Shown here: positions 21,441-29,052 of the stretch, in pieces | Position numbering within the stretch: the first letter of the stretch is position 1 | Layout of the letters: every line of letters begins with the position of its first letter | IMG/VR virus record: IMGVR_UViG_3300046557_000409 | Coordinates: 1 to 32,148 of that record | Reading direction: 5' to 3' (one strand) | Length of the DNA stretch: 32,148 nucleotides | Source: a virus | The notes under the pieces: generated by a model | What the model saw: only the letters and a program-made list of their open reading frames with translations | Told to the model about the DNA's origin: nothing | The model's database searches: none | Program-made: the position numbers and the translations under genes

Positions 21441-22484
21441 ATGCAATTTCGCAAGCTGTCGCTCATGTCGTTCGCCGTCGCGGCGATCGCGCTCGCTGTC
21501 ACGATGGACGCAAACGCGGCGACACTCGCCGCAAGCGCTGTTCTCAATCACGCCGATGTGCTCTCGTTTATGAGCGGTCACGGCATGAGCATCACCGGCG
21601 CTGCTGGCCTCGGCGCTATGGCGATCGGTTCGACCGCATCGGCCGACGCGACGAAGCTCGCGAAATCCAAGATGTTCCGCATCGCCGTCGAAGGCGCGAC
21701 GACTGACGGCCGTACGATCGAACGCGCGTGGCTCGAACAGATTGCCGCGAACTACAGCGCGACGAAATACGGCGCACGCGTGAACCTCGAACACTATCGC
21801 GGCATCGTGCCCGATGGCCCGTTCAAGGCTTACGGCGACGTGCTCGCGGTCGAAACGCGCGAACTCGACGGCGAATTCGCCGGCAAGCTCGGCTTGTATG
21901 CGCAAATCGAGCCGACGCCCGAACTGGTCGCGATGACCAAGGCGAAGCAAAAGATTTACACCTCATGCGAAATCGATCCGGCTTTCGCCGACACCAAACA
22001 GGCGTATCTGATCGGGCTGGCTGTCACCGATAGCCCCGCAAGCCTCGGCACCGAGATTCTTTCTTTCGCAGCTCAGAACCCGGCTGCCTCGCCGTTCGCC
22101 GGCCGAAAGCAATCGCCGACGAGCCTTTTCACGGTCGCCGACGAAACCGTGATCGAGTTTGAAGAAGCGGCACAACCGGCCGTGCTGCCGGCGCTTCTGT
22201 CCCGCGTGAGAGAACTGCTGACCGGCGCGAAGAAGAAGGAAGCGGCCGACGACTCGCGATTCGCTGACGTGGCGCAAGCATGCGAAGCGCTCGCGACTCA
22301 TGGCAACGAACAGGCGGCTTCGATTGGCGCGCTCACGAAACAACTTGCCGAACTGAGCGACGCCCGGAAGGCCGACCGCGAGGCATTCGACGCGCTGCAA
22401 GTGCAGCTCTCGCAAACCGGTAGCGGCATCAAGCGCCCCGCGTCGACCGGCTCGGCCGGCGGCACCGTCACGACCGATTGCTAA
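21441..22484 (+). CDS. O: Capsid scaffold/maturation protease (P2 gpO) with N-terminal extension
   Basis: This 347-residue protein is a gpO scaffold protease. The catalytic domain begins at about residue 78 (MFRIAVEGATTDGRTIERAW). The triad is probably Asp89, His118 (NLEHYRGI) and Ser175 (YTSCEIDPAF). The C-terminal helical part is the scaffold. In P2 the triad lies about 70 residues closer to the start, so this protein has an extra N-terminal segment, MQFRKLSLMSFAVAAIALAV, then TMDANA, which looks like a signal peptide. ATG 21441 has a GGAG site at normal distance, so the extension looks translated. An internal ATG at 21618 (Met60) lacks a clear ribosome-binding site. Confidence 0.92.
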   Translation: MQFRKLSLMSFAVAAIALAVTMDANAATLAASAVLNHADVLSFMSGHGMSITGAAGLGAMAIGSTASADATKLAKSKMFRIAVEGATTDGRTIERAWLEQIAANYSATKYGARVNLEHYRGIVPDGPFKAYGDVLAVETRELDGEFAGKLGLYAQIEPTPELVAMTKAKQKIYTSCEIDPAFADTKQAYLIGLAVTDSPASLGTEILSFAAQNPAASPFAGRKQSPTSLFTVADETVIEFEEAAQPAVLPALLSRVRELLTGAKKKEAADDSRFADVAQACEALATHGNEQAASIGALTKQLAELSDARKADREAFDALQVQLSQTGSGIKRPASTGSAGGTVTTDC

Positions 22485-22527
22485 CCCGGCAATCACACCT
22501 TTTCACTGCCCCCGGAGAAAACACCAC

Positions 22528-23538
22528 ATGCGCAACGAAACCCGGTTCGCCTTCGATCAATTCCTCGAAGCGATCGCCAAGCTCAACGGCATCCCGAGCG
22601 CGACGAAGAAATTCGCCGTGTCGCCGACCGTTCAACAAAAGCTCGAAACCCGCATTCAGGAATCGAGCGACTTTCTGAAACGCATCAACGTGATCGGCGT
22701 GACCGAGAAGGAAGGTTCGAAGCTCGGCCTCGGCGTCGGCTCGCCGATCGCCAGCACGACCGACACGACGCAGAAGGATCGCGCAACGGCTGATGTGACC
22801 GACCTCGACGAGAACGGCTACAACTGCACGCAAACGAATTTCGACTCGCACATCACGTATGCGCTGCTCGACGCGTGGGCGAAGTTTCCCGACTTCCAAA
22901 CCCGCATTCGCGACGTGATCGTGCGCCGACAAGCGCTCGACCGCATCGCAATTGGCTTTAACGGCCGGTCGCGTGCGGCAACGTCCGATCGCGCCGCTAA
23001 CCCGCTGTTGCAGGACGTCAACAAGGGTTGGTTGCAACGCATGCGCGATCAAGCCCCGCAACGCGTGATGGAAGAAGGCGCGACGGCCGGAAAGATCAAA
23101 GTCGGCACGGCCGGCGACTATGCGAACCTCGATGCGCTCGTCGTCGATCTGGTCGCGAGCATGATCGACCCGTGGCACCAGGACGACACCGCACTCGTCG
23201 TGATGTGTGGGCGCGGCCTGTTGCACGACAAGTATTTCCCGCTCATCAACAAGAGCCAGGCACCGACCGAAATGCTCGCCGCTGACGTGATCCAAAGTCA
23301 AAAGCGAATCGGCAATCTGCCGGCCGTGACCGTGCCTTTCTTCCCGGCCAATGCCGTGCTCGTGACGAGTTTCGACAACCTGTCTTTGTATTTCCAAGAC
23401 AGTGCGCGCCGTCGCACGATCGTCGACAACGCAAAGCGCGATCGCATTGAAAACTACGAATCGTCCAACGATGCGTATGTCGTCGAAGATCTCGGCCGAG
23501 CTGCTGTCGCCGAGAACATCGAACTTGTGACGGCGTAA
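22528..23538 (+). CDS. N: Major capsid protein (P2 gpN)
   Basis: This 336-residue protein is the P2-type major capsid protein (HK97 fold). Typical segments are MRNETRFAFDQFLEAIAKLN at the N-terminus, INVIGVTEKEGSKLGLGVGS, QTNFDSHITYALLDAWAKFP, IAIGFNGRSRAATSDRAANP and the C-terminal YESSNDAYVVEDLGRAAVAE. In P2 the N-terminal about 31 residues are removed by gpO during maturation. It lies 43 bp after O behind a CCGGAGAA ribosome-binding site and 16 bp before M. Confidence 0.97.
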   Translation: MRNETRFAFDQFLEAIAKLNGIPSATKKFAVSPTVQQKLETRIQESSDFLKRINVIGVTEKEGSKLGLGVGSPIASTTDTTQKDRATADVTDLDENGYNCTQTNFDSHITYALLDAWAKFPDFQTRIRDVIVRRQALDRIAIGFNGRSRAATSDRAANPLLQDVNKGWLQRMRDQAPQRVMEEGATAGKIKVGTAGDYANLDALVVDLVASMIDPWHQDDTALVVMCGRGLLHDKYFPLINKSQAPTEMLAADVIQSQKRIGNLPAVTVPFFPANAVLVTSFDNLSLYFQDSARRRTIVDNAKRDRIENYESSNDAYVVEDLGRAAVAENIELVTA

Positions 23539-23554
23539 AGGGAGACACGAAGCG

Positions 23555-24241
23555 ATGAATAGCCCCGCACGACGCCACTTTCAGCGCGTATCGGCAAAGC
23601 TCTCGTCGGCCTCGGCCGGCGCGGGCGAAACGATGGTCGGAAGCGCTTACGAGCTGATGCTCGCAAAGCTCGCGATCGACAAACGCCGACTTAAGGAAAT
23701 CAAGTCGATCGCGCGCAAGATCGAAGTGAAGCGCGCCGAGCTGCTGCCCGAATACGTCGAATATGTTTCGGGCGCGCTGAGTGGCGGGCGGGGCGCACAG
23801 GACGATGTACTTACGACTGTGATGATCTGGCGCGTCGACGTGGGCGACTTCGCCGGCGCGCTCGAAATCGCGCGCTATGCGATCGCGCACCGGATGACGC
23901 TGCCCGATCAATACGACCGCACGCTATCGACCGCGGTCGCCGAGGAATTCGCCGAGGCTTCGCTTTCATCGTTCAAGAATGACGCGATCGCGGTACGCGT
24001 CGACGGCGCGCAGCTCGTCGAAGTCTTAGAACTCACCAATTCGCACGACATGCACGACCAGGTGCGCGCGAAGCTGCACAAGGCAATCGGCTACACGGCC
24101 GAACGCGACGGCTTGCTACAGACCGCACTCAAACACCTGCGCTGCGCGCTCGACCTCGACGATCGCGCGGGCGTGAAACAGGACATTGCCCGCATTGAAA
24201 AAGCGGGCAATGCGGCCGGCACGAACGCCGGCCGCAAGTAA
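23555..24241 (+). CDS. M: Terminase small/endonuclease subunit (P2 gpM)
   Basis: This 228-residue protein is the gpM family terminase partner, which together with gpP recognises and cuts cos. The N-terminal MNSPARRHFQRVSA is characteristic. The middle has LPEYVEYVSGALSGGRGAQD and VLTTVMIWRVDVGDFAGALE, the C-terminal half has VRAKLHKAIGYTAERDGLLQ, and the end is basic. A GGGAG ribosome-binding site precedes it. It sits in the standard N-M-L order. Confidence 0.95.
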   Translation: MNSPARRHFQRVSAKLSSASAGAGETMVGSAYELMLAKLAIDKRRLKEIKSIARKIEVKRAELLPEYVEYVSGALSGGRGAQDDVLTTVMIWRVDVGDFAGALEIARYAIAHRMTLPDQYDRTLSTAVAEEFAEASLSSFKNDAIAVRVDGAQLVEVLELTNSHDMHDQVRAKLHKAIGYTAERDGLLQTALKHLRCALDLDDRAGVKQDIARIEKAGNAAGTNAGRK

Positions 24242-24342
24242 AGAGCCCACCCCGGCCGAGCGGCGCCGGCTGACGATCGCAACGCCTGACGGTCATGCGA
24301 TCCGACGCCGGCCCACCGCTCACCCTTTTCCGAGCTGAAACC

Positions 24343-24834
24343 ATGACGAGCTTTAACGCTGTTGCTTCTCCATCAATCGACGCTGACCCGGCCCCGCCGG
24401 CCGACGCGTTGATCGTGAGCAACGTGCCGTGGTTTCCGGCTGTCGACCTCGCCGCGATGCGCAAGGCGGTTCGCCTCGATGGCACCGTGACGCATGAGCG
24501 TTTGCGCGATGCTGTGATCGCGGCAATCGACGAAGTAAATCGCGAGCTGGCGAGCTGGCGCGCGCCGCTTGAAGCAGGCGGCGTCGCATCGCTCGACGAG
24601 CTGCCCGCCGACAAGATTGGCGACGAAAGCGTGCAGCTCGCGCGCTATCGCCGCGCCGTCTATTTCCTCGCACGCGCAGACCTCACCGAAAAGTATCGGG
24701 ATTTCGATAGCACGAAATCAGGCGCGAATGATGCCGACGAGCTGGTGACGACGATCGACGCCGATCGCCGCAATGCCCGCCAGGCGATCAACGACATACG
24801 CGGCGTCGCGCGTTCAACGATTGAGCTGATCTGA
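24343..24834 (+). CDS. L: Head completion/stabilisation protein (P2 gpL)
   Basis: This 163-residue protein matches gpL. It has VSNVPWFPAVDLAAMRKAVR and LDGTVTHERLRDAVIAAIDE near the start and YRRAVYFLARADLTEKYRDF in the middle. GpL joins filled heads after DNA packaging. ATG 24343 is chosen over an in-frame upstream start at 24295 because MTSFNAVA is a plausible family N-terminus. Its TGA overlaps the ATG of X by one base. Confidence 0.93.
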   Translation: MTSFNAVASPSIDADPAPPADALIVSNVPWFPAVDLAAMRKAVRLDGTVTHERLRDAVIAAIDEVNRELASWRAPLEAGGVASLDELPADKIGDESVQLARYRRAVYFLARADLTEKYRDFDSTKSGANDADELVTTIDADRRNARQAINDIRGVARSTIELI

Positions 24835-25043
24835 TGCGCCGCGTTTATGCACGACAAGGCGACACGGTTGACTCGCTCTGTTATCGCGAGGCCGGCCGCA
24901 CGCAAGGCATCGTCGAAGCGACTTTAGAAGCGAATGCCGGCCTTGCGGACTACGGCCCTGTATTGCCGCACGGCCTCGCCGTCGACCTGCCCGACCTGAC
25001 CGAGGCACCGGCAACGAACACGCTTATCAACCTTTTCGATTAA
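24834..25043 (+). CDS. X: Tail protein gpX (LysM-like)
   Basis: This 69-residue protein is the P2 gpX family. YARQGDTVDSLCYREAGRTQ, then VEATLEANAGLADYGPVLPH and GLAVDLPDL, resembles a short LysM-type fold often found at the tail hub. It is translationally coupled to L by a TGATG overlap. It precedes the lysis cassette, as in P2. Confidence 0.93.
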   Translation: MRRVYARQGDTVDSLCYREAGRTQGIVEATLEANAGLADYGPVLPHGLAVDLPDLTEAPATNTLINLFD

Positions 25044-25057
25044 CCGGAGTCGCCAAC

Positions 25058-25402
25058 ATGGCCGAACCTAGCTCCTCGACGCTCGCCGCTGCGGCCGGCA
25101 TTGGCTTCGCAAGCCTCTTTCCCGGCATCGACGGCAATGCGCTGCTCGGCGCTTTCACGGGCGCGGCGCTTGTCGTCGTCACGTCGAAAGACCTGTCGAT
25201 TGCCAAGCGCTTCGCGTATCTCGTGATTTCGCTGATCGTCGGCTATCTCGCCGCGCCTGATGTAGTGAGCCATACCCCGATCACGAGCACGGGCGTCGCG
25301 GCGTTTCTGGCCGCCGCGCTGGCGATCACGGTCACGCTGCAACTGATCGATCGCGTCAAATCGTTTGATCTGCTGTCGCTGTTCAAAGGCGGGAGAAACT
25401 GA
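25058..25402 (+). CDS. Holin-like membrane protein 1
   Basis: This 114-residue membrane protein sits at the start of the lysis cassette. Hydrophobic segments are GNALLGAFTGAALVVVTS (about 27-44), FAYLVISLIVGYLAAPD (about 52-68) and VAAFLAAALAITVTLQLI (about 79-97), followed by a charged C-terminus. This fits a small three-segment holin or putative phage membrane protein. Proteins of this type occupy this position in Burkholderia P2-like phages. It could be the holin itself or a partner or antiholin of the next gene. A CCGGAG ribosome-binding site precedes the ATG. Confidence 0.7.
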   Translation: MAEPSSSTLAAAAGIGFASLFPGIDGNALLGAFTGAALVVVTSKDLSIAKRFAYLVISLIVGYLAAPDVVSHTPITSTGVAAFLAAALAITVTLQLIDRVKSFDLLSLFKGGRN

Positions 25403-25405
25403 CCC

Positions 25406-25675
25406 ATGCACAACCCCCTCGCACTGATCGCACTGATCGCGTACACCGTCGCGGCGCTGCGCATCCTGTTCTATCGCCGCGACGGCGCGCGGCACCGGCA
25501 TCACGTTTCGTGGTTCGCATGGTTGCTGCTCGTCGCGCTCGGCGGCTCGGCGATCGAGCTGGCCGTGCATGCGAAATCGGTCGGCACATTTGAAGCCGTG
25601 CGCGCCGTTCTCTTCACCGTTCTCATTTTCGGCGCACGCGGCAACGTCGCGCGCCTCTTGCGGAGTGCATCATGA
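25406..25675 (+). CDS. Holin-like membrane protein 2
   Basis: This 89-residue protein has three predicted membrane segments: PLALIALIAYTVAALRILF (about 4-22), WFAWLLLVALGGSAIELAV (about 36-54) and FEAVRAVLFTVLIFGARG (about 62-79). A positively charged YRRDGARHRHH loop separates the first two. This fits a phage three-TM holin. It starts 3 bp after the previous gene and overlaps the endolysin by 4 bp (ATGA), so it is part of the lysis operon. Which of the two proteins triggers lysis cannot be decided from sequence. Confidence 0.75.
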   Translation: MHNPLALIALIAYTVAALRILFYRRDGARHRHHVSWFAWLLLVALGGSAIELAVHAKSVGTFEAVRAVLFTVLIFGARGNVARLLRSAS

Positions 25676-26472
25676 GTTTGAGAAAGGGCGACATAGGCGA
25701 CGCCGTTGCGCTACTGCAGAAACGCCTCACGCGCGCCGGCTTTGCCGTGGCCGAGTCCCACATATACGACGACGCGACCGAGGCGGCTGTGACGGCCCTG
25801 CAACGCGCTCGCGGGCTTGTCGTCGACGGCATCGCCGGCCCGAAAACGATGATCGCGCTAACCGGCGCTGCACTGCCGTCGCACCTGGCCGATTCTGACC
25901 TCGTGAAAGCGGCCGACGCGCTCGGCGTTTCCGTGGCCGCCGTGCGCGCGGTCAACGAAGTCGAATCTAAGGGTCTCGGCTTTCTGCCTGACGGCCGGCC
26001 AAAAATCCTTTTCGAGCGGCATGTGTTTTACGGGCGTTTGCGCGATCGCGGCCTCGATATCGACGCACTCGCGGCGAAGTATCCGAACATCGTTTCGGCC
26101 AACCCCGGCGGATACATGGGCAACGCGGCCGAGTACACGCGTCTTGCGATCGCCGAGCGCATCGACGCGGACGCGGCGCACGAGTCGGCGAGCTGGGGCG
26201 CGTTTCAAATCATGGGGTATCACTGGAAGGCGTTGCAGTATTCAAGCATCGCCGACTGGGTCGCACGCATGCAGCGCGGCGAAGCCGATCACCTCGACGC
26301 ATTCGTGCGGTTCATCGCGGCCGACACGGCCTTGCTTTCCGCGCTGAAGGGTAGGAAGTGGGCGGCGTTCGCCAAGGGCTACAACGGCCGCGATTACGCC
26401 CGCAACCTGTACGACGCGAAGCTCGCGCAGGCATACGCGAAATATGCCGGCACCGAAAAGGCGGCCGCGTGA
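25672..26472 (+). CDS. Endolysin: PG-binding domain plus N-acetylmuramidase
   Basis: This 266-residue endolysin is modular. Residues 1-65 are a peptidoglycan-binding type 1 domain (GDIGDAVALLQKRLTRAGFA, then LQRARGLVVDGIAGPKTMIA). Residues about 80-262 are an N-acetylmuramidase (DUF3380) domain, with the likely catalytic Glu in VRAVNEVESKGLGFLPDG, then ILFERHVFYGRL and ASWGAFQIMGYHW. There is no signal peptide, so release depends on the holin. This modular type replaces P2 gpK in the cassette. Confidence 0.94.
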   Translation: MSLRKGDIGDAVALLQKRLTRAGFAVAESHIYDDATEAAVTALQRARGLVVDGIAGPKTMIALTGAALPSHLADSDLVKAADALGVSVAAVRAVNEVESKGLGFLPDGRPKILFERHVFYGRLRDRGLDIDALAAKYPNIVSANPGGYMGNAAEYTRLAIAERIDADAAHESASWGAFQIMGYHWKALQYSSIADWVARMQRGEADHLDAFVRFIAADTALLSALKGRKWAAFAKGYNGRDYARNLYDAKLAQAYAKYAGTEKAAA

Positions 26473-26939
26473 GCGCGATCGTGAACGCGATCGCCTCGCG
26501 CCTCGCGCCTGTCGCGTTCAAGCTCGCCGCGCTTGCGATCGCCGTGCTCGCGATCGCGGCCGGCTGGTTTTACGTGCGCGAGCTGCGCGCCGAGATGACC
26601 GACGCGCAGAACACCGCGCAGACTGCGCAAGAAGCTGTCGGCCGGCGCGACGCGCAGCTCGCCGACATGCAGAAGAAAGAGCGCGAGCACGCCCAAGCGC
26701 TCGCGCAGCTCGAAGCGAAGCGCGCCGGCATCGCCGCGCAGCTCGCGCAGACCGAACGCGATTTCGAGACCCTGAAAAATGAGAAACCGGAAATACGTGC
26801 ATGGGCTGATAGCCCTTTGCCTGACGACATTGTGCGCATGTACGACCGCCCCGCGCGCACCGGAGCTCGTGACGAGTCAGACGCTACAGTGCGCCCCCGT
26901 GACGCCCTGCACGATGCCGGCGACGGCACCCCGCGATAA
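26469..26939 (+). CDS. Rz: Rz-like i-spanin
   Basis: This 156-residue protein starts at GTG 26469, in a GTGA overlap with the endolysin stop. It has an N-terminal membrane anchor (PVAFKLAALAIAVLAIAAGW, then FYV) followed by a long charged coiled coil (LRAEMTDAQNTAQTAQEAVG ... LEAKRAGIAAQLAQTERDFE). This is the standard inner-membrane spanin (LysB/Rz) design. With Rz1 it fuses the inner and outer membranes in the last lysis step. The Rz1 gene lies inside its 3' part in the +1 frame. Confidence 0.88.
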   Translation: MSAIVNAIASRLAPVAFKLAALAIAVLAIAAGWFYVRELRAEMTDAQNTAQTAQEAVGRRDAQLADMQKKEREHAQALAQLEAKRAGIAAQLAQTERDFETLKNEKPEIRAWADSPLPDDIVRMYDRPARTGARDESDATVRPRDALHDAGDGTPR

Positions 26940-27063
26940 CGGCGGCCTCAAGCATGCGCTCGACGTGGCCTTGTCGGCATGGGAACAATGCGCCGCAATG
27001 GTGGATCTGATCGTCGATTGCCAAACGAAAGCCCTTTCCCTTCCCGGCCCCGACCATGAATAA
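26779..27063 (+). CDS. Rz1: Rz1-like o-spanin lipoprotein
   Basis: This 94-residue protein begins MRNRKYVHGLIALCLTTLCA, then C-TTAPRAPEL, a lipoprotein signal with the probable lipidated Cys at 21. The mature part is Pro-rich near its start and has a pair CAPVTPC. It is largely embedded in the Rz gene in another frame, the known Rz/Rz1 arrangement, and extends beyond the Rz stop. It overlaps R by 8 bp. The outer-membrane spanin role follows from the arrangement and lipobox. Confidence 0.87.
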   Translation: MRNRKYVHGLIALCLTTLCACTTAPRAPELVTSQTLQCAPVTPCTMPATAPRDNGGLKHALDVALSAWEQCAAMVDLIVDCQTKALSLPGPDHE

Positions 27064-27508
27064 GGCGAACAGTTTTCGCGCGGCGCTCACGGCTGCCGTG
27101 CCGTCGCTTGCCGTCGATCCCGACAAGCTGCTCGTGTTCATCGATCAAGGCGCGCTCGCCGTCACCGGCGCGGCCTCGGACGGCTTCGAATACCGCTATA
27201 CGCTCAATGTGATCGTGACCGAATTCGCCGGGGACGCCGATACCGTGTTTCTCGCGCTCGTGCGATGGGTTAAGGCCAATCAGCCAGATTTTTTCATCAA
27301 TGAGGATCGCCGCAAAACCGGCATAACGTTCGAAGTCGATCACCTGACGCAAAGCACATGCGACATTTCGATCAAGCTCACGCCGATTTCTGAAAGCGTG
27401 CTCGTGTCGACCGACGCGGCCGGCGTCGACACGATCACACACGTCGACGAGCCGCGCTATGAATGGCAAGAGACCGGCCTTTATGCGGGCGACACATGGA
27501 CGACCTGA
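27056..27508 (+). CDS. R: Tail completion protein gpR
   Basis: This 150-residue protein matches the P2 gpR family. It begins MNKANSFRAALTAAVPSLAV, followed by DPDKLLVFIDQGALAVTGAA, FEYRYTLNVIVTEFAGDADT and WVKANQPDFF. GpR is needed to complete the tail end that attaches to the head. It overlaps both Rz1 (8 bp) and S (13 bp), giving tight coupling. The order lysis-R-S is that of P2. Confidence 0.92.
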   Translation: MNKANSFRAALTAAVPSLAVDPDKLLVFIDQGALAVTGAASDGFEYRYTLNVIVTEFAGDADTVFLALVRWVKANQPDFFINEDRRKTGITFEVDHLTQSTCDISIKLTPISESVLVSTDAAGVDTITHVDEPRYEWQETGLYAGDTWTT

Positions 27509-27957
27509 CCGCCCTGGAATCGTGGGCCGGCGGCCTGCTGTCGCAGCTAGAAGCCCCCGCGCGTCGTGTCGTGCTGCGCGACATTGCGCGCGAGCTGCAA
27601 CGCAGTCAACGCACGCGCATCACGCAGCAACGCAACCCGGACGGAAGCGCCTATGAGGCGCGCAAGCCTCGCCCCAAGAAACACCTACGCGACAAGGCCG
27701 GCCGCATCAAGCGCGCGGCGATGTTCGCGAAGCTCAAACAGGCGCGCTATCTGCGCGCGGAGTCGGACGCGACCGGCCTCGCCGTTGGCTTTGCCGGCCG
27801 CATCGCACGCCTCGCCCGCACTCACCAACTCGGCCTTAGCGATCGCGTCGCACCGGGCGGCCCCGATTACAGGTATCCGGCTCGCGTGCTGCTCGGCTTC
27901 TCCGAAGCCGATCGCGAATTGATACGCGATGTGTTGCTCAAACACCTCGCGAAATAG
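27496..27957 (+). CDS. S: Tail completion protein gpS
   Basis: This 153-residue protein is the gpS family (phage virion morphogenesis). It has LLSQLEAPARRVVLRDIARE, RSQRTRITQQRNPDGSAYEA, RKPRPKKHLRDKAGRIKRAA, and a C-terminal PARVLLGFSEADRELIRDVL. ATG 27496 inside R is chosen because it gives the family N-terminus DDLTALESWAG. It acts with gpR in tail completion. Confidence 0.93.
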   Translation: MDDLTALESWAGGLLSQLEAPARRVVLRDIARELQRSQRTRITQQRNPDGSAYEARKPRPKKHLRDKAGRIKRAAMFAKLKQARYLRAESDATGLAVGFAGRIARLARTHQLGLSDRVAPGGPDYRYPARVLLGFSEADRELIRDVLLKHLAK

Positions 27958-28042
27958 CCATTCCGCCACCCTGAATATGTACCCGACGCGCTAACAAAGC
28001 GCGTTTGATGACTCGCGCGTGCGTGCCCGGCAACATGGACGC

Positions 28043-28699
28043 ATGAACACAAACGAATCCACACGCCAATTTCTGAACGGCGCACGCAAAGGCTACGTTG
28101 AGTCGATAGACGGCGCGTTGTGTCGCGTAGTGAGCGGCGATTTACATACCGACTGGATTCAATGGTTCGTGCCTTTTGCCGGAGAAACGATCGAGTGGCT
28201 TGCGCCCTCGATCGGCGAAGGCGTAATGCTCATTTGCCCGAGCGGCGACCCGGCGCAAGCGATCGCGCTGCCCGGTTTCTATTCCGAAGATTTCCCCGCG
28301 CCGAGCACCGACCCGGCGTTGCATATCCGCAAGTATCGCGACGGCGCGATCGTGCAATACGACATGGCCGCCCATGTTCTCACCGTCGATCTGCCGGCCG
28401 GCGCTACGGTCAACATCAAGGCCCCCGGCGCGGTCAACGTCAACACGCAAACGGCTGTCGTGAAAGCCGACACCGTGACGCTTGACGCCGATGTGATCGT
28501 CGAAAAATCGATGACGGTTAAAGGCCCGTTCGCGTTTGAGAACGGCATGAGCGGCAAAGCCGGCGCGAGCGGCGGCCCTGCTGCAATCATTTCCGGCACC
28601 GTGGCTGTGAGTGATGACGTGATCGCCGGCGGCAAGAGCGGGGCGCACCACACGCACAAAGAACAAGGCGACGGAAACAACGTTAGCGAGCCGCTATGA
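28043..28699 (+). CDS. V: Baseplate spike protein gpV
   Basis: This 218-residue protein is the membrane-piercing spike of P2 type. An N-terminal OB-like part includes GYVESIDGALCRVVSGDLHT, followed by a beta-helix region with repetitive VNIKAPGAVNVNTQTAVVKA. Near the tip, GAHHTHKEQGDG contains the H-x-H pair that binds iron at the apex of P2 gpV. ATG 28043 is used; an upstream GTG (28019) is possible. An 85-bp gap before it contains a short ACGCGC hairpin and possibly an activator site, consistent with a new late transcript starting here. It overlaps W by 4 bp. Confidence 0.93.
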   Translation: MNTNESTRQFLNGARKGYVESIDGALCRVVSGDLHTDWIQWFVPFAGETIEWLAPSIGEGVMLICPSGDPAQAIALPGFYSEDFPAPSTDPALHIRKYRDGAIVQYDMAAHVLTVDLPAGATVNIKAPGAVNVNTQTAVVKADTVTLDADVIVEKSMTVKGPFAFENGMSGKAGASGGPAAIISGTVAVSDDVIAGGKSGAHHTHKEQGDGNNVSEPL

Positions 28700-29052
28700 A
28701 AGGCATGAACGCGTCGACCGGTCGCGCAATAAGCGGCCTCGCACACCTTTATCAATCGATCGCGCAAATCCTCACAACGCCGCTCGGCACGCGCATCGCG
28801 CGCCGGCCGTTTGGCTCGGAGCTGTTCGATCTGATCGACGCCCCGAATAACGCCGTTTCGCGCGTGCGCCTGTACGCTGCGACCGCGACGGCGCTCATGC
28901 GATGGGAGCCGCGGCTAACGCTGTCGCGCGTGCAGCTCTCGTCCGATGGCTTGATGCAGGGGCAAACCGTTGTCGATATCGAAGGCTATACGACCGAAAC
29001 GGGCGATGCCGTGTCGACGAGTGTCAACCTCACGAACAAGAGCGCCGCATGA
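28696..29052 (+). CDS. W: Baseplate wedge protein gpW (gp25-like)
   Basis: This 118-residue protein belongs to the gpW/gp25 lysozyme-like baseplate wedge family. Typical features are LAHLYQSIAQILTTPLGTRI, then ARRPFGSELFDLIDAPNN and the C-terminal TETGDAVSTSVNLTNKSA. It forms part of the wedge with J and I. It is coupled to V (ATGA) and J (ATGA) by 4-bp overlaps. Confidence 0.95.
   Translation: MKGMNASTGRAISGLAHLYQSIAQILTTPLGTRIARRPFGSELFDLIDAPNNAVSRVRLYAATATALMRWEPRLTLSRVQLSSDGLMQGQTVVDIEGYTTETGDAVSTSVNLTNKSAA

Noticed and set aside
27979-28010. ACGCGC-TAACAAA-GCGCGT hairpin before gpV as an intrinsic terminator
   Set aside because: The 6-bp stem is followed by only three T residues and lies between two late genes of the same direction. 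It was not listed as a terminator.
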